Origin: Rosellinia necatrix
Taxonomy: Eukaryota; Ascomycota; Sordariomycetes; Xylariales; Xylariaceae
DNA: 64,000 nt
NCBI GenBank assembly: GCA_021209875.1
Contig: JAGYVD010000003.1
Coordinates: forward strand, 4,526,001-4,590,000
Direction: 5' to 3'
Made by a program: the position numbers and the translations under genes. Positions 42,801 through 56,208 of the stretch are shown piece by piece; position 1 is the first letter of the stretch, and each line of letters begins with the position of its first letter. Below the pieces are notes generated by a model, which saw only the letters and a program-made list of their open reading frames with translations, was not told the DNA's origin and searched no databases.

Positions 42801-44451
42801 TAATATCAGTACCACTACACTAGCCCGGCCCTGGCCTAGTTACTCTCTTCGTATGTGCATAGTGTATGTATGTAGCCACTACATGCTCAACTTTGGTACT
42901 TAAGTAAGCAGAATCTGGGCAGGAGCTAGGCGGAAGGCTAGCACGTAGATCCACAACCTCACTCCCGTCACTTAGTCGCTCTTGGCAAAGACGAGTCGAA
43001 CGACATAACATACGACCCTTAGTGTAATATTGTCCGACATATTCCTCTTTGGACATATTTTCGTCTTCTACACACATTTTTTAGAAGCCCTTAATCTTAT
43101 GCAATCTTAAGCAATAAGAAGATGAACTCGTTAGTGTTGTTGCTGTCCATCCTCCATGAACATCCCAAAATAGATGATCTGCACGTGCACGAGTGCCAGA
43201 ACGAGCAGCACTGCCATCACCGCCATTAGTTATCGGCCTAGACGGGTATTTACATCTTCTATGTGATTACCCTTCCCGGATCCGTATCCTCCTGGGTAGT
43301 GCACACTTACTACACTATGGTATACACTACATCGCACATCACCGGGCCGATGATGCATGAAGCGGATCCAAGAGTCGAGAGCGCCATGTTCTGCTGTGCT
43401 CGTGCCGGCGACAGTGGTGAATCATATTAATTATGAGCCCCCTGATAACGAATACCGAGATCTGTAGGATGGCAGTAGATATCTAACTTCCGTATACGGC
43501 TTAATCACATGTTACACCCCAGTGCTAGGGACCCTATGGCCGACGGGGGAGTGGGATGAGTGATTATGGGGGGTGTGTTCCTGTGCTTCTACACTATTGA
43601 CCGGACTGGACTGGCCTCGCCATGGACGAACTGTGTATCACACGATTTATTGGTAGGGCGTATCCCGATTCGTCGTATTCTTGGAGCTGAGCTTATCCAA
43701 GATCCATCATACCCATACAACGCCCAGACTTCAGGCTGATGCTTGGAACTCGGGCGGTGCAGGGCCAAACCTGCCCGAACTCCACATGCGACGCATCAGG
43801 TACACTGCGAGTCTCCAAGCCGGCCAGAAACGGGCACTTTGACACCGTTTGATACTCGATTGGAACTTTCCGAGTAAGGCTGTGCTCGCTTTGTCGATTG
43901 TGCCCTATCCCTTTTTCTCCCCAGCCCCATCGAACGTTGGGAAATCCTTCCTCTACGAGGTGCATACATAGTAAATGGCGTTGACAAGCTTTTATGGCGA
44001 CCCTGGCCATCTCGGACGCGATCCTACCTGGTCAGGGATCCGGCTTCAAGGCGTCCGGGGCTGACCTTTCGGCGCCTGCCCAAGTCATTTCTCGTGCGGA
44101 TTGAACCCGTAAGCATCACATCATGGGGAGTGAGCCACGAGTAATCAGCCATGGCTATGGTCGCACATCGCCGAACATGGGTAGGATCGAGAATAGTTAG
44201 TTGGTTCCTCACGATCCAGGGATGACAAGATGCAAAACTCAGTCATATATAAGAATCATTGGGCCGCTCTCTCGAGGATGGAGATTGGAAGCACCAGCCC
44301 TCACGCTCTCTTCTTCCTTTCATCTCTTCCCCTTCCTCCATTCCTTCGAGCAATAGTGGCATCTGCCGCGATTCGTTCAATTCCATTCTTTCACCCCAAA
44401 TCCTAATATTCTTCCGTTTTATAGACTTTCCCCCTTTCCTATTGCGTTACA
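39891..44451. other. Long gene-poor region
   Basis: About 4.6 kb with no convincing gene on either strand. It contains a T18-CTCAAG-A13 hairpin-like tract near 41405-41440, an A-rich run near 42198-42230, and short ORFs without domains. The last ~150 bases before 44452 are a pyrimidine-rich leader typical of a fungal core promoter/5' UTR for the GMC gene. Confidence 0.5.
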
Positions 44452-46851
44452 ATGAAGTCTTTCTCGTACTTGGCGCTTCTGAGCGCTATTGCTCCCTTCG
44501 CCGAGGCTGGGTGCGTAATATTATAATCTCCAGAGGAAAGGATATAAGAGGCTAATGTGTATTAACAACAGAGTTGACCAAAACGGTGTCGATGTGCTCA
44601 TCGACCGAGTCCCGGTCCAGAACAGCTTCCCGCAGACCGGGCCCACCCTCAAAGCCGAACGCCCCGGGAACAAATCGTATGAGTACATTGTCGTCGGCTC
44701 CGGTCCTGGCGGTTCTCCTCTCGCCGTCAACCTAGCGAAAGCTGGACACAGCGTTCTGCTAGTTGACGCTGGTGGCGATTATGGCCACCTTCGAGAGGTT
44801 GAGAGTCCCGCTCTAGCCAACCCTTCATCCGAAAGGAATGAAGTTAGCTGGGGCTTTTTCACCCGCCACTACGAGGACGAGACTATGCTAGTCAAGGACC
44901 GGAAGTTAACTTACTGGACACCTTCGGGTCAATACTACAGTAAGTAATATATGGCATCTAGTCGTCCGATTCGCCATACTAGAGGAATAGATTTGGGATC
45001 CGATATGGCTCAGTCGGATTGGTTGCTAACCCCCAATTTCACAGGTGGTGTCAATCCCCCCGAGGGCTCTGAAATTCTTGGTACTTTCTACCCCCGTTAT
45101 GGCGGTCTGGGTGGTTGCTCTGAACATAACGCCCTGGTCAGCATCTTGCCCAGCAAGAACGACTTCAATTTCCTCCGTGATCTCCTTAAGGATGACTCTT
45201 GGGATAACGACAACATGCGCAAGTACTTCGAGAAGATTGAGAACCTCCAATACCCTGTCCCCAACAAGGAGGGCCACGGAAGTGATGGCTACATCGACAT
45301 CACCGTCGACCCGATCGGTATCGCCACTCAAGATATCAAGTTTACGGCTGCACTTATGGGTGCTGCGAAGGCATTTGGTGTGGACATCGACGATCTCTAC
45401 GCTGCCGTTAACAGCACCATGGCTACTGTGAAGGCGGAGGGCACTGTCGATCCATACTCGGAATTGCTACCCCTGAATGTCTCCCAACCCATCGCCGAAG
45501 CGCTAAATTCGATACTTTTCCAAGATATCAACCTCGTTGACCCTGAGCGTGACCAGAAGAAGCTCTTTGCCCAGCTTCCGATGCATATGGACAACCTTCA
45601 CTACCGCCGCTCATCGCCCCGCGACTATGTATACGACACGGTCACCGCCAAGAACGCAGATGGCTCCAAGAAATACAAGCTTGACGTCGCACTTAACACC
45701 CTGGTCACCAAGGTTACCTTCGACAAGGCGAAGAGCAGCTGTGGCAAGCCTAAAGCTAACGGTATCGAATATCTGTTCGGCGAATCTCTTTACCGCGCCG
45801 ACCCCCGCTCTAGCCTTACCGAAAACACCGGCGAGCCTGGCTCTGTCAGGGCCACTAAGGAAGTCATCGTTGCTGGCGGTGCTTTCAACTCTCCTCAAAT
45901 CCTCAAACTGTCTGGTGTTGGTCCCAAGGAAGAGTATGTTAACCCCACTTCTTGCAACACCCTGGTCCTTACCGCCGCATTCACTAATACTGGTTTCATA
46001 GACTCGAGAAGTTCAACATCCCCGTCATTGTTGACCTCCCTGGTGTCGGCAAGAACCTCCAGGACCGTCTGGAAGTCAGCGTAAACGCCAACTACCCCAC
46101 GAACTTCACCCGCATCCTCGCCTGCACGTACCTCGGCACCGAGGACGACCCATGCTGGGCCCAATACGTCGACCCCAACAACAAGGGTGCCGCCAAAGGC
46201 GCCTACGCCTCGAACCAGGTTTTCGCCGGCGCCTTCTGGACGTCCAAGTACTCTGAGGACGGCGAGCAGGATCTCTGGATCGGCGGCTTCCCGGCCCTCT
46301 TCACCGGTTTCTACCCTGGCTACTCAGCGAACGCGGCGACGGCCGATAACAAGACCTGGTGGTCGTGGCTCGTGCTGAAGGCGCACACACACAACACCGC
46401 CGGTACCGTCGAGCTTGCGAGCGCGAACCCACGTGACGTTCCCGTCATCACCTTCCGCAGCCTGTACGAGGGTCTTCCCAAGGAGGAGGCCGACAAGGAC
46501 GGCCTCGCCATGGTTGAGGGCATGCGCATGGCCCAGCGCTTCTTCGAGGAAGTTCCCGACATTGACGGCAAGCCTGAGGTCTTCTGGCCCCCCAAGGAGT
46601 ACGAGACCGACGAGGACCTCCTCGAGTGGGTCAAGGAGGAGGCCTGGGGACACCACGCCTCCTGCTCCAACAAGATCGGCACCGACGACGACCCCATGGC
46701 CGTCCTCGACGGCAACTTCAAGGTCCGCGGCACCCGCGGCCTCCGTGTCGTCGACGCCTCCGTCTTCCCCAAGATCCCCGGCACCTTCGTCGTCGTCCCG
46801 ATCATGATGATCTCCGAGAAGGCCTCGGAAGTCATCCTGAGCGGACACTAA
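44452..46851 (+). CDS. Secreted GMC-family FAD oxidoreductase
   Basis: Four exons: 44452-44510, 44572-44939, 45045-45933 and 46002-46851, 2166 nt (721 aa). Introns of 61, 105 and 68 bp have branch sites such as TTGCTAAC and CACTAAT. A signal peptide (MKSFSYLALLSAIAPFAEAG) occupies exon 1. The FAD-binding motif is YIVVGSGPGGSPLAVNLAKA with acidic VDAGGD. GMC signature 1 is YPRYGGLGGCSEHNALVS and signature 2 is GGAFNSPQILKLSGVGP. The C-terminal catalytic region has WGHHASCSNKIG and VDASVFPKIPGTFVVVPIMM. The first His of that HH pair is the expected catalytic base. Members oxidise alcohols, sugars or aryl alcohols outside the cell, often making H2O2 (CAZy AA3); the substrate cannot be read from sequence. 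The large minus-strand ORFs over exon 4 are shadows. Confidence 0.92.
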
Positions 46852-48055
46852 TAAAAAGAACTTGGGCACCTTGTGTACGCTTGTCCCTTTTTTTTTTTAA
46901 TGTTGTCCCGTTCTTACGGAAACGAAAAAGGCCTCTGATGATGATTGTGTGTTGATGTGTTGTTTGTTCCTGTATATAGCTTCGTGCGCCTTGCCATATT
47001 CACACCACTTATATAAAATATATTCTTTGGGCTGGTTTACTTAGAATGAATCGCAGCCGGTGACTTGCAAACGTGCTCACATTGCTGGTATGGTTACGCT
47101 CAAAGGTTAGTATTCCTCAAATGCCGTTACCAACCCTTTAGAACCTCCGGAGGCCTGATCCTCTGGTGTTGGCTTTCACCTTCGCTATCACTCGTGTAAT
47201 GCGAGGGGCCTCATTAACTATCTGTCAACTGTTGGCAACAAAGTTCACGCCATGTTAGGTATAGATAAGAATGTGTGAGTATTCATATCAATATCAGCTC
47301 TGCATTCTCGTAAACCGAGGCACTAGCTTCAGAGAAATATGCCTGCTAAGAATGCGATTGATCAATTACTATTGCGTCAGGCTTTTAAATACTCATAACG
47401 GTTCCAACCGATCAAATTTCCTTGTGTTCTTTCCTGGTATGCCTATTGCCTTTACTCCTGTAACCTTATAATTCATTCCCGATCCGACCAGACCCGACCC
47501 GACCAACTAAACTACACCCACAATCTTTCGGCGGTAGGCGGAGCACGGGATATGTTGAGTTCTGTAAATAACAGAGATTGTAGATATCTAATGAATCGTA
47601 CTGAAGCATTCCAAACGAAGTGTTGACAATGCCGCCGGAACAGGGCGAGAGCGACAACATGGGCCTAATATGACCTGTGTGCTGAACGAGGCGACACCTG
47701 AGACAACCCTATGAGGGTGGTTGAGGAGAACGAAGAAAGGTGATATGCCATAAAATACCTGGAGTGGTATATAATTCTAGCACCAAAAATCCAGGTGATG
47801 TCGCCTCAGGGCTGTGAAGTTCCATATGTGCTGAACTCGTCTGTTTGTGAGCCATGCATGGTCCAACTGAGTGTAAGAGGCTTAGATGATGGTCATTGTC
47901 GTAATTCATGGCCTCGTACTAGTAAAAGAGCATATACACGGGCGCAAAAGTGCACTCCATTGCCCCGTTATACCAATAGTCGAATGCCGCTTCATGATAA
48001 TCTAGGTTTTCTTGTGGGATTTGCAACCAGATATTGGTGCTGGCCCTGCACAGGA
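46852..48055. other. Intergenic between convergent genes, no gene recognised
   Basis: 3' flanks of the GMC and PNO1 genes. Short ORFs only. Nothing else recognised. Confidence 0.55.
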
Positions 48056-49577
48056 TTAAAACCTCTCCTTCATGCGGGCAGACACGGTCCGCAAGTTGTT
48101 GTAAACTTTGCCAGGAGGCTTTCCTTGAATCAGTTTTACCACGCTACTCCGAGCGATTTGGATATTTTTAAACCTGAACCGCTAAGTTAGTAGATGAACT
48201 GATGCTATACATCGTGTTATACTAACGCTCCGAGGATGTGCACCTTGCTATCAGCGAGGACGATCCGAGTTTTGGACGCTGAATTAAGTTAGCTATCAAC
48301 ATTATCCCGAAAGCCTCTTTACGTACCATTCTCGATTGCGAATTTGGTTTTTCCTTGATGACCCTTAAATTCAAGTTAGTATAGAGCACGGTATCATGGA
48401 TAGAGTAATCTAGTCTTACAGCAATTCTACCGATAGCACGCGCTAAATGGCTGCCTGTCAACTGGAAGCCGCCAATCGGCGGTTAGCCTCAAGTACACCA
48501 AAATCGCCAAGCTGAGGGGTGAAATACAGTTTTAACATCTTTGATCTCAAAAGTCTCAAGGTACTATACAACGGTTAGCCTCAATATTGCTGTCACAACG
48601 AAAGCAAAGCCCCGAAGATCAGTCATGGAGGTTATATTTAATATGTACCAGATCATCCAGACGAAGCAAAGCGATCGCATCGGCTGTATCGAAACCTAAA
48701 CAGAATGCCTAAATGATCGTTAGCAGTTGTTTGGCTACCATGCCGATGACGGTTCAGATCTTGTCTCCTGTGTTTATCGGGGGTCGTGGAAGGTGTGCAC
48801 TGACCCGGATGAAATCCTCTCCCTTTTGGAGAGCTCCAGGCGCGGAGGCTTTCGAGTTACGAAGCTCAACACTTGATTGTAGTGCTGGAGTTAGCTCATG
48901 GCATATGAGATGAAATTTCTTGGGGGGCGTGATTTGTAGTAGTAGGGATGAGTAGGAAGCTTGATGCGCAGTTCCCAAGTCTGAAGCACTTACGCCTTAG
49001 ATTTTACGTTCATCCTAGTAACCTTCAATTAGCAGGCGTGTCTTAATACACCAAAACCCCACAAGGATAAGGTTACCAGGGTAGGGTCAACTTGATGGCG
49101 CACTAACCTGACAGCAAGTTTTAGATGCTCGACGAGCGGAGCTATGAGCAGACATAAGTCAATACTTCGGCCTCGCAGTCATACGGTGGAGTACAGGATG
49201 AGTGAGTGGGTGAGTGCCTAAGTGCTTATGGGCACGAGCAACAGCAACCAACCCGTGGACGACGTACGGTATATTTGAGGCCAGGCGCTCTTCAGAGGGG
49301 AAAACCGATGAGGGGGAACGGGTACTTTGCGAGACTGGATGCGGAACGCGCCGTCGTCGTTCTGCGCCTGGGGGAAGTGAGGTCGGTCCTCCTCATCGAC
49401 GATGTCCATCTCCTCTCCCTCGGCCGTGGCAGCGGCTTGTATAATGCTTGACTCTGGCAGGTCATTCATACCCTCGAGGGCAAACGCATCACCATCATCA
49501 CCGGATTCTAACGAGGGTACATTGGCCGGAGGGATGTCGTCGGTCACGGGCTTGAGCAGAGCGGTTGGTGCTGGCAT
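48056..49577 (-). CDS. PNO1: PNO1/DIM2, KH-domain 20S pre-rRNA processing factor, 10 exons
   Basis: Exons in order: 49577-49268, 49141-49108, 49014-48994, 48871-48805, 48708-48649, 48563-48528, 48461-48420, 48363-48327, 48278-48227 and 48173-48056. They total 777 nt (258 aa), all in phase with good splice sites. The N-terminus MPAPTALLKPVTDDIPP is typical of Dim2. Then come SRKVPVPPHRFSPLK, PPLVEHLKLAVRMNVKSKAV, GALQKGEDFIRAFCLGF, LLRLDDLYLETFEIKDVKT, and the C-terminal KH domain: LTGSHLARAIGRIAGHQGKT, KFAIENASKTRIVLADSKVH, then PPGKVYNNLRTVSARMKERF at the end. PNO1 binds pre-40S rRNA near the 3' end of 18S and partners Nob1 and Dim1 in nucleolus and cytoplasm. The intron load (nine introns, exons down to 21 nt) hides the gene from ORF scans. 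It is divergent from MDM31. Confidence 0.93.
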
Positions 49578-50398
49578 GGTGTGTTTGTTCCGTTCCTGCG
49601 AGATGAGATGGCTGGCTGGCTCGATGCTGTATACTGTATACTTTCCGTCCGTTTCGTACTCGGGGAGATCACGTCGGTGCGTAAATGAGGGGAATGTGTC
49701 GTCAATTCGTAGGTGTTATAGTGAGATGTAGGCTGCACTTTGGTGGTGTGTATGTATGTATGTATGTATGTAACAGGTGCCTCTTTGGTGGTAGGTAGCG
49801 GCGAGAATCAAGGAGCCATTAGTTAAATCTACCTCTTTGGCGAATTCGTGGTGGGGTGTTTGGTTGGATGGGTAAAATGTCTTATCGATAACTAAGTCAA
49901 CCTCATTAAAAAAAAAAAAACACCGGCAACAAGGATTATATTAGAGTGGGGTAGGTACCACTTAATCCAGGTGGCATACACGCTAAACTAGACTCTACTT
50001 AGTCCCGGCTAAGATTTCTCGGATTTAGTACAACAAGGTGATGATGATTTCTGCCAATGACGGATTTTGCGGTACGGTTCAGTACCCCAAGTCCATCCAT
50101 ACTACTACACTACCATACCTACCCATTCAACCCACCATACCCATCCAACGGTCAATCCATTCACCTTCCCCCCCCCACCAATTGTCCATCCACTTGTTCA
50201 CGGAATCACCTGGAGTCACCTAGGTCAGAGCAGAGTATCCAGAGCTTGGCGTTGGGTCTTCTTCTTTTTCTTCTTCTTTTTTTTTTGCTGCTGCTATTGT
50301 TTCCGACCCTCTTTGTTCGCGTATCCCCGGAACCGCGGCTTGCTACCTGCAGCATGGTGACGATGCGATTCAAGCAGTCATCATGAACCGTTCCTGTA
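49578..50398. promoter_or_regulatory. Shared divergent upstream region of PNO1 and MDM31
   Basis: 820 bases between the two start codons. It contains a (TATG)n repeat at about 49749-49772, an A-tract at about 49907-49920 and a long CT/TTC pyrimidine stretch at about 50258-50310 before the MDM31 start. No other gene seen. Confidence 0.45.
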
Positions 50399-52728
50399 AT
50401 GTCTTCGGCTAGATCGACCGCCCCATGGTTGGGACGACATGTCTTACGAACCCTTTACGAGTCCATCGATCTCTCTTCACGACTGTCACCAAAACGATGC
50501 CCCTCAAATCCTCTACGCCCTAACCAATCTGCGTCGCTCTTCCCGTCGCTCGGCCCCCGTTTCTCTAAGGCGCCATGGTGGCCACTCCCCCAGGCATTGA
50601 GGCCGTATACCAATAATGTTCGACGCAAATGCACATCAGGGGGGCTGTTGCTTGTCAGCTTTGCGCCAAACTCTCCCACGGCCAGCACAGTAGCTGCAAC
50701 ATGCTCTGCAGCTGCAGACTCTACCATGTCTGGAAGCACAGCCTCTGTATTGAGTGCTGCTAAACTGGCCGGGCAGGCATGGTCACGAGCCATACATACC
50801 GGCCGTGGCCGGACGACAAGGGTCTATCGAAGAACGAAATCTTCGAAATCATATGCCGAAAAGGCTGAAAAGACCGAAACGACGGAAGCCTATAAAAAGA
50901 AGCCCCCTTCGAATCTATCCGGGCCCCAACCAGAACAAAAATTACCCGATGCAGCATCACCTGTGTCGAAGTATTTCCATATGCCGGCAATACCACATTT
51001 GCCTCATCGCCCGACCAAAGAAGAATTCCTTGCTGCAGCTAACGGCTTTTGGGAACGTCTCAAAGTACGATTCAAATGGATTTCTATAAGAAGCATGAGG
51101 CCTTGGAATATTGACGAATGGGGTGCTTTCGTGTCATGGTTTCTTTTTGGTCATCTAGTTTGGATTTTAGTTGGAACGACCACATTCTTTTCGCTGATTA
51201 TTCTCTCTATTAACACGATGATGGCCCAAGGTTAGCGTGGCCCCATTCTTGATCGGGCTTCTTTGTTAACGTTTGTCTAGAAACACTTGCCAAATGGGTC
51301 GGCGATTACTTGACAGAATCTGCCGGCGTAACCGTCATTTTTGAATCAGCGATTGTTCCCCGATGGAAAGACGGTGTCATTAGCTTCCGCAATGTCTTCG
51401 TTTCACGGAGGCCGGGACAAGTCAAGTCGTCCGTCAGTAAGGGGTCATCTTTAAATGCTGCCGCTGTCGCGGCCGCGGAACGAGATTTTGACAAGGAACC
51501 TCAAATCGTTGAAGAGGATGATGGGAACTACACACAATTTGATGTCACGCTCAATGCCGTCAATGTGACATTGTCGTTTGTTAAGTGGTGGAACGGCAAG
51601 GGTCTCCTCAAAGACGTCGAAATCAAAGGCGTTCGTGGTGTCATAGACAGAACATCAGTACAATGGTCGAGCGACCACACAGATCCTCTATCATATCGGC
51701 ATGAGCATCAGCCTGGAGACTTCGAGATTGATTCCTTCAAGATGGAAGATCTACTCGTCACTGTTCACCAACCAAGCGGCTTCAGGCCTTTCTCCGTTAG
51801 CATATACTCGTGTGCGTTACCCCAGCTGCGTAAACAGTATATGTTTTATGACTTCCTGTCTGCGAACCACATGTCGGGTTCGTATGATGGGTCTCTATTT
51901 ACCATACATCCTCGACAAGTCCACGGGCTCCCGGCAGGACAAACCAGAGCAGCTGATCCTCTTGGCGAGCCTGACGCATGGAAAAAGCATAGCCGTCTAC
52001 GAATAGACGGCCTGAAGATCGACCATCTTAATCGAGGGATTGAAGGTCCTTTTGGTTGGATCTATGAGGGTAATGTCGACATAGTGGCCGACATCCGGTT
52101 CCCACACGACGATGACGATAGTATCACAAAAGTGATGTCTGATTTCTATGACCGTCTCGAGGAAGCTGTTACCTCAAATAGATATCTACAGATTCTTGAT
52201 GCGCCGATTCGCCGACGAGAGGAGATCATTGTTAACGAACCAAGCCCGGCGCACGGCGTCAATGCTTTAAAGGTGGCTGACCGTGCTAACGATTACCCGA
52301 CGTCTTTCCACGACGATGACGATATCATACCAGGTTTATCGCCATCAGGCGAGGAGCCACCTCGTTACCTCGTGATGGATTTGCGGATCCATCTCAATGA
52401 TGTCAAGGCGACGGTGCCCGTCTTCACGTCGAATTTATCCTACGTCAACCAGGCGCTCGTTCGACCCATCGTAGCTTACATCAACGCGAAACGCACTTAC
52501 ATACCGATTGGGTGCCGCATCGTGAAGCGAGCATCAGATTTCGACGGCGCGTGGTCTATTTATGACTGCGGTTTGATGGATGATGCCTCAGCTGAGGTCT
52601 ACACCGCCTTCGCGTGTGACGTCGAAGATCAGCAAAGCCGTGTCCGCCGCCTCAAAAAGGTTGGTTTCTGGACACTAAGCATAGCCATTCACGCACTATT
52701 CATGGGTATGGCAGGGAATGTTGTCTAA
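50399..52728 (+). CDS. MDM31: Mitochondrial distribution and morphology protein MDM31/MDM32
   Basis: Two exons, 50399-51230 and 51281-52728, 2280 nt (759 aa). The 50-bp intron (donor GTTAGC, branch GTTAAC, acceptor TCTAG) splits a Glu codon (G|AA). The N-terminal ~150 residues are basic and Ser-rich, fitting a mitochondrial presequence. A first membrane segment lies near residues 245-272 (FLFGHLVWILVGTTTFFSLI). Then come the family motifs ESAIVPRWKDGVISFRNVFV, NVTLSFVKWWNGKGLLKDVE, GPFGWIYEGNVDIVADIRFP and YVNQALVRPIVAYINAKRTY. A second membrane segment is at the C-terminus (FWTLSIAIHALFMGMAGNVV). Mdm31/32 are inner-membrane proteins needed for mitochondrial shape, nucleoid stability and cardiolipin-related functions. 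Confidence 0.93.
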
Positions 52729-54115
52729 GATATAAGACCCCATATATCAGCCTGATGGCCACGCTGTACGACGGACGATTTTACGTGATACCCCCCTTCC
52801 CCCCTCACCACCCTCTGTAAATAACTCGCCGTCTGTCTAGCCTATTGGGTTCCCTTGCACGTATATAAAGAGAAAAGAACAGGCGTATTAGGAGTATTGT
52901 TTTTTTCTATTGGGCATAGACTCAATCTGTTTTCTTCGGGTGCACGACTAATTGTCGACGGAAGATGGGGGAATCATTGCAACCATGGAACGCGGAGAGG
53001 TAACGGAAACGGTTAGGATTTCTTCGGTGGGCGTTTCTAGTGTATAGTGTTTTGATATTGTGACAAGAGCAAAGAAAAAAGAGAGACTAAAAGGGTTTCC
53101 AATTGGCCATAAATCTGCCCCCTCATTCAACTATGCATATACCCAAACTTCCCTCCCAACTATATATGTTGGTCATATCTTCTCTACTGCACAGCCTAAC
53201 TTAGCCTCAGACGATACTGCCGATGTGTGCTGTGGCAAGTAACGAATACGATTGGGGGAGGGTGCATAAAACAATAATAACTATGGCTTACACGGCATTT
53301 CGGTTGTGAGCGTAAAAGTGTTACTAGTATCGATCGTCTGATGGACTTCGCACAACTATGAGCTTGATCATATGTACTAATTAAATAAAGCAATAAGGTG
53401 TCTGTGGTTGGCTACTATAGACGATCCGAGCCATTTAGAAATAGATGTATAACAGCGATTCGCAATCAGAGGATAGAAATTATGAGCAATAAAGTATCCC
53501 ATCATGTAGATTATGCCTACAATCTATCTATCGAATCGAGTTTCTCACTGCACGCCTATGCCATACCATCTTAAATTTTATCCCCGCTTCACTTCATTAC
53601 CACGCCCCGCCAGGCGCTCAGCAAATTGCAGAGTCGCCGAACCGCGCAGCAAAGCTGAACGGGCCCCATAAAAAGATGTTCGCTATCTCTCTATGTCTCT
53701 CTCTGTCTCTCTCTTCTCAATCGCTCTCTCACCGGGCCATGTTTATATTGCCCGGCGCTGGCAGGTTCATCCCTCATAAAGTAAACAAGAAGGCTCCGGA
53801 TTTTGACACACACGCGGCTGTTTTCATCCATCATCACAATCTTTAAACCAAATCTCTAGTCCATCATAGAAGGACTGACTGCAGCTAATACCACGTGATA
53901 TGATGGCATCGGCGTGCAATCATTTGTGTGTCCGTAATAGGCTTCGGGGACCATTATTAGGGGGGTTCATCGGAAGCCGAAGCGGCCTGGAGAAAGGGTT
54001 GTGAACGAAGCCGCGAGGGGTATTGTTCGCCAATGGTTTTTCACATAAAGTCGTCGCTGCAAATCGATGTCAGGGGAGATACCAAGAGTAGCAGAGTGGT
54101 CCGCGTTGCAGAAAC
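52729..54115. other. Intergenic between convergent genes, no gene recognised
   Basis: 3' flanks of MDM31 and eIF3j, with a CT-rich simple repeat near 53690-53725. Short ORFs only. Confidence 0.55.
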
Positions 54116-55307
54116 TTACTCTCCGAAAGCGTCATCGTCATAAGCGCCGACATCGGTTGTGTTAGGCCGGTTGGTAACCAGCTGTGTCTTCGTCTTTTGA
54201 GCCTTCGTCTTCTTGCCACCTTTCTCAGCAGCCTTCTCTTCCTTCAGCTTCTCGTTACTGAGGGTAGTTAGCTTGCTACTGATCTGCTTAATCTGGTCGC
54301 TTGGTAGATCCTTGGCTAGTTGCTTGGTGAATGCCTGGAGGAACAGAGCGTAGTGAGCCTTCCTGTGATTACCGCCGATGATGGGAGCCATAGTGTTGCA
54401 GAGAGTCTCAAACTGGCTCTTCGTCGAAGGGTTGAAAAGGGGTATGGTGGACAGGTCGATCGTCTTACTGGGGTCGGAGTCGATGCGAACAGTGGAGCTA
54501 GCGGTGGTGGCCTTGCGGCCGTTGGCGAGACTCAGTCCGACACCCCCAAAAAGATCCTCGGCGTGTTTGAGGTCCGACTCCTTCTCCGTGCGTCTCATCC
54601 GCTGCGCACGCTCGGCTGGGGTTTCCTCTTCCTCGCTCGACTCATCTTCCTCCTCAGCCTGGCGGCGATTCGCAGCTTGGCGGTCGGCGATACGTTGGGC
54701 CCGGGACTTCTTGTTAGCGGCGGCTTCAGCCTCGGCCTTCGCCTTGGCTTCGGCGGCCTTCTTGGCCTTCTCGCGTTCGACCTCGGAATCTTCGGCAGCA
54801 TCCCATGACTCTAGGACCTAAGGCAGATGGGGTTAGTGGGAGGCGAGGCGTTGGAGATGGGAGATGCGGGCTCCGGGGGGGGACGCTTACATCGCTCTCC
54901 TCCTCATCGGCAAACTTGCCACGACGGATGGCGCCGAGGACTGGGGAAGCCGGGGCAGAGCTAGAATCGCTCTCCTCATCGTCTACATATGCAAAGAGCG
55001 GTCAGCCAGAATCGTACAAAGCGACGGCGGATGCATGTCCACGGAGCCGCATAGGCCGGCTGCATCACCCGGAAACCCAATGGACAGGTATCAACAAAGC
55101 GACCAGACCCACTGAGTCCTATCCGATGCCTGCTGATGGTCTGGACCCCATGTAGTGACAGTGTTTATTTGTGCCGCTGTTTAGGGATAGGGGCATGGTA
55201 GACAGGCTTCAAGCTGTCTCACGCTCGCACAGCTGAGGACAAAAGAAGCGGAAGGACAAGAAACAACAATCCGTGAGCGACTCACCCCACTGTTTTCCGG
55301 CAGGCAT
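54116..55307 (-). CDS. HCR1: Eukaryotic translation initiation factor 3 subunit J (Hcr1)
   Basis: Three exons, 55307-55286, 54982-54891 and 54817-54116, 816 nt (271 aa). The first exon is only 22 nt (MPAGKQW), followed by a 303-bp intron; the second intron is 73 bp. The N-terminus is acidic with a conserved Trp (DDEESDSSS, then VLESWDAAED). A long Lys/Ala/Glu coiled coil follows, then TPAERAQRMRRTEKESDLKH and AEDLFGG. The C-terminal part has LSTIPLFNPSTKSQFETLCN, and the protein ends GAYDDDAFGE. eIF3j is a loosely bound eIF3 subunit at the 40S decoding centre, acting in start-site selection, 18S processing and ribosome recycling. The plus-strand Leu/Gly-rich ORF opposite exon 3 is a shadow. 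Confidence 0.93.
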
Positions 55308-56208
55308 ATTGAATATATTGAACGTTTAGGGGCGCAGTTCTAGATTTGCGACGAGTATGTTCTATGATGTATTAGAAATTGGGTTGCCTTGGAGATGCAG
55401 TTGGTATATGGTTGAGGTAGAGGTTGATGTTTGTGTGAGAGTGTGAGAGTGTGAGTGCGTGTGGTTGTGTGTCGGAGAAAAGAGAGGGTTGATGGGTAGA
55501 CAGGCCAGAAGTCAAGGTGGCAATATGGAATAACTACATAATACTTACTCACCAATTAAGCACTTAATAATGGCCTTCCGATAAGCACTTAACCTAGATA
55601 AGTGTTTGGTCAGTTAAGATAGAGCCATGGGTACCTTCCCACCTGAACCTTCAGATGGAGGTAGATTAGGTGCTCATGAGAATGCCAGACAGCACGCACC
55701 AGGCCTTCCGTTCCCCGGAGTTGGGCACAAAAATCTCAATAGAAAATTTTTTTTACAAGTGTGTGGGCATTCGTCAAGTCAACGGCCCCAAATAGGTATC
55801 ATCAAGCGGGTGTGCTAAAATATGGACTGTTTATTGGATGCAGCCCGCGTGTCCAACATTGATACATGCCTATGCTCCCAATGTTCCGTGACTCGATATT
55901 GCGGCTAGAGGGACCCATAATTTAGAAGTCAGAGGTGCCAACTTCATCGCTATGGGGTACCTAGGTAGGTACTTAGGCGGCCGAAATCTGTCTCAGTGTG
56001 CCTATATCAGTAATATGCAGTGAAGCACGAAGAAGAATCAATATGCAAGTGCGGGGCAATCTGGGAGTCGGAGGGGTTCATCCCACCTTTTTACTGGGGT
56101 GCCTAGATTAAGTAATCTGGGTACCTGAATATGGTAGGTACATGACGTCGACTGCATGTGACAGAAGGATTAAATTTACAGTCCAAGCGGACAGTGGGTG
56201 TAGCCCAC

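Noticed and set aside
46320..46869. Two minus-strand ORFs of 171 and 181 codons
   Set aside because: Opposite the GC-rich last exon of the GMC oxidoreductase, which has unmistakable family motifs on the plus strand.
49218..49577. 119-codon minus-strand ORF as a separate small gene
   Set aside because: It is the first exon of PNO1 read into its first intron.
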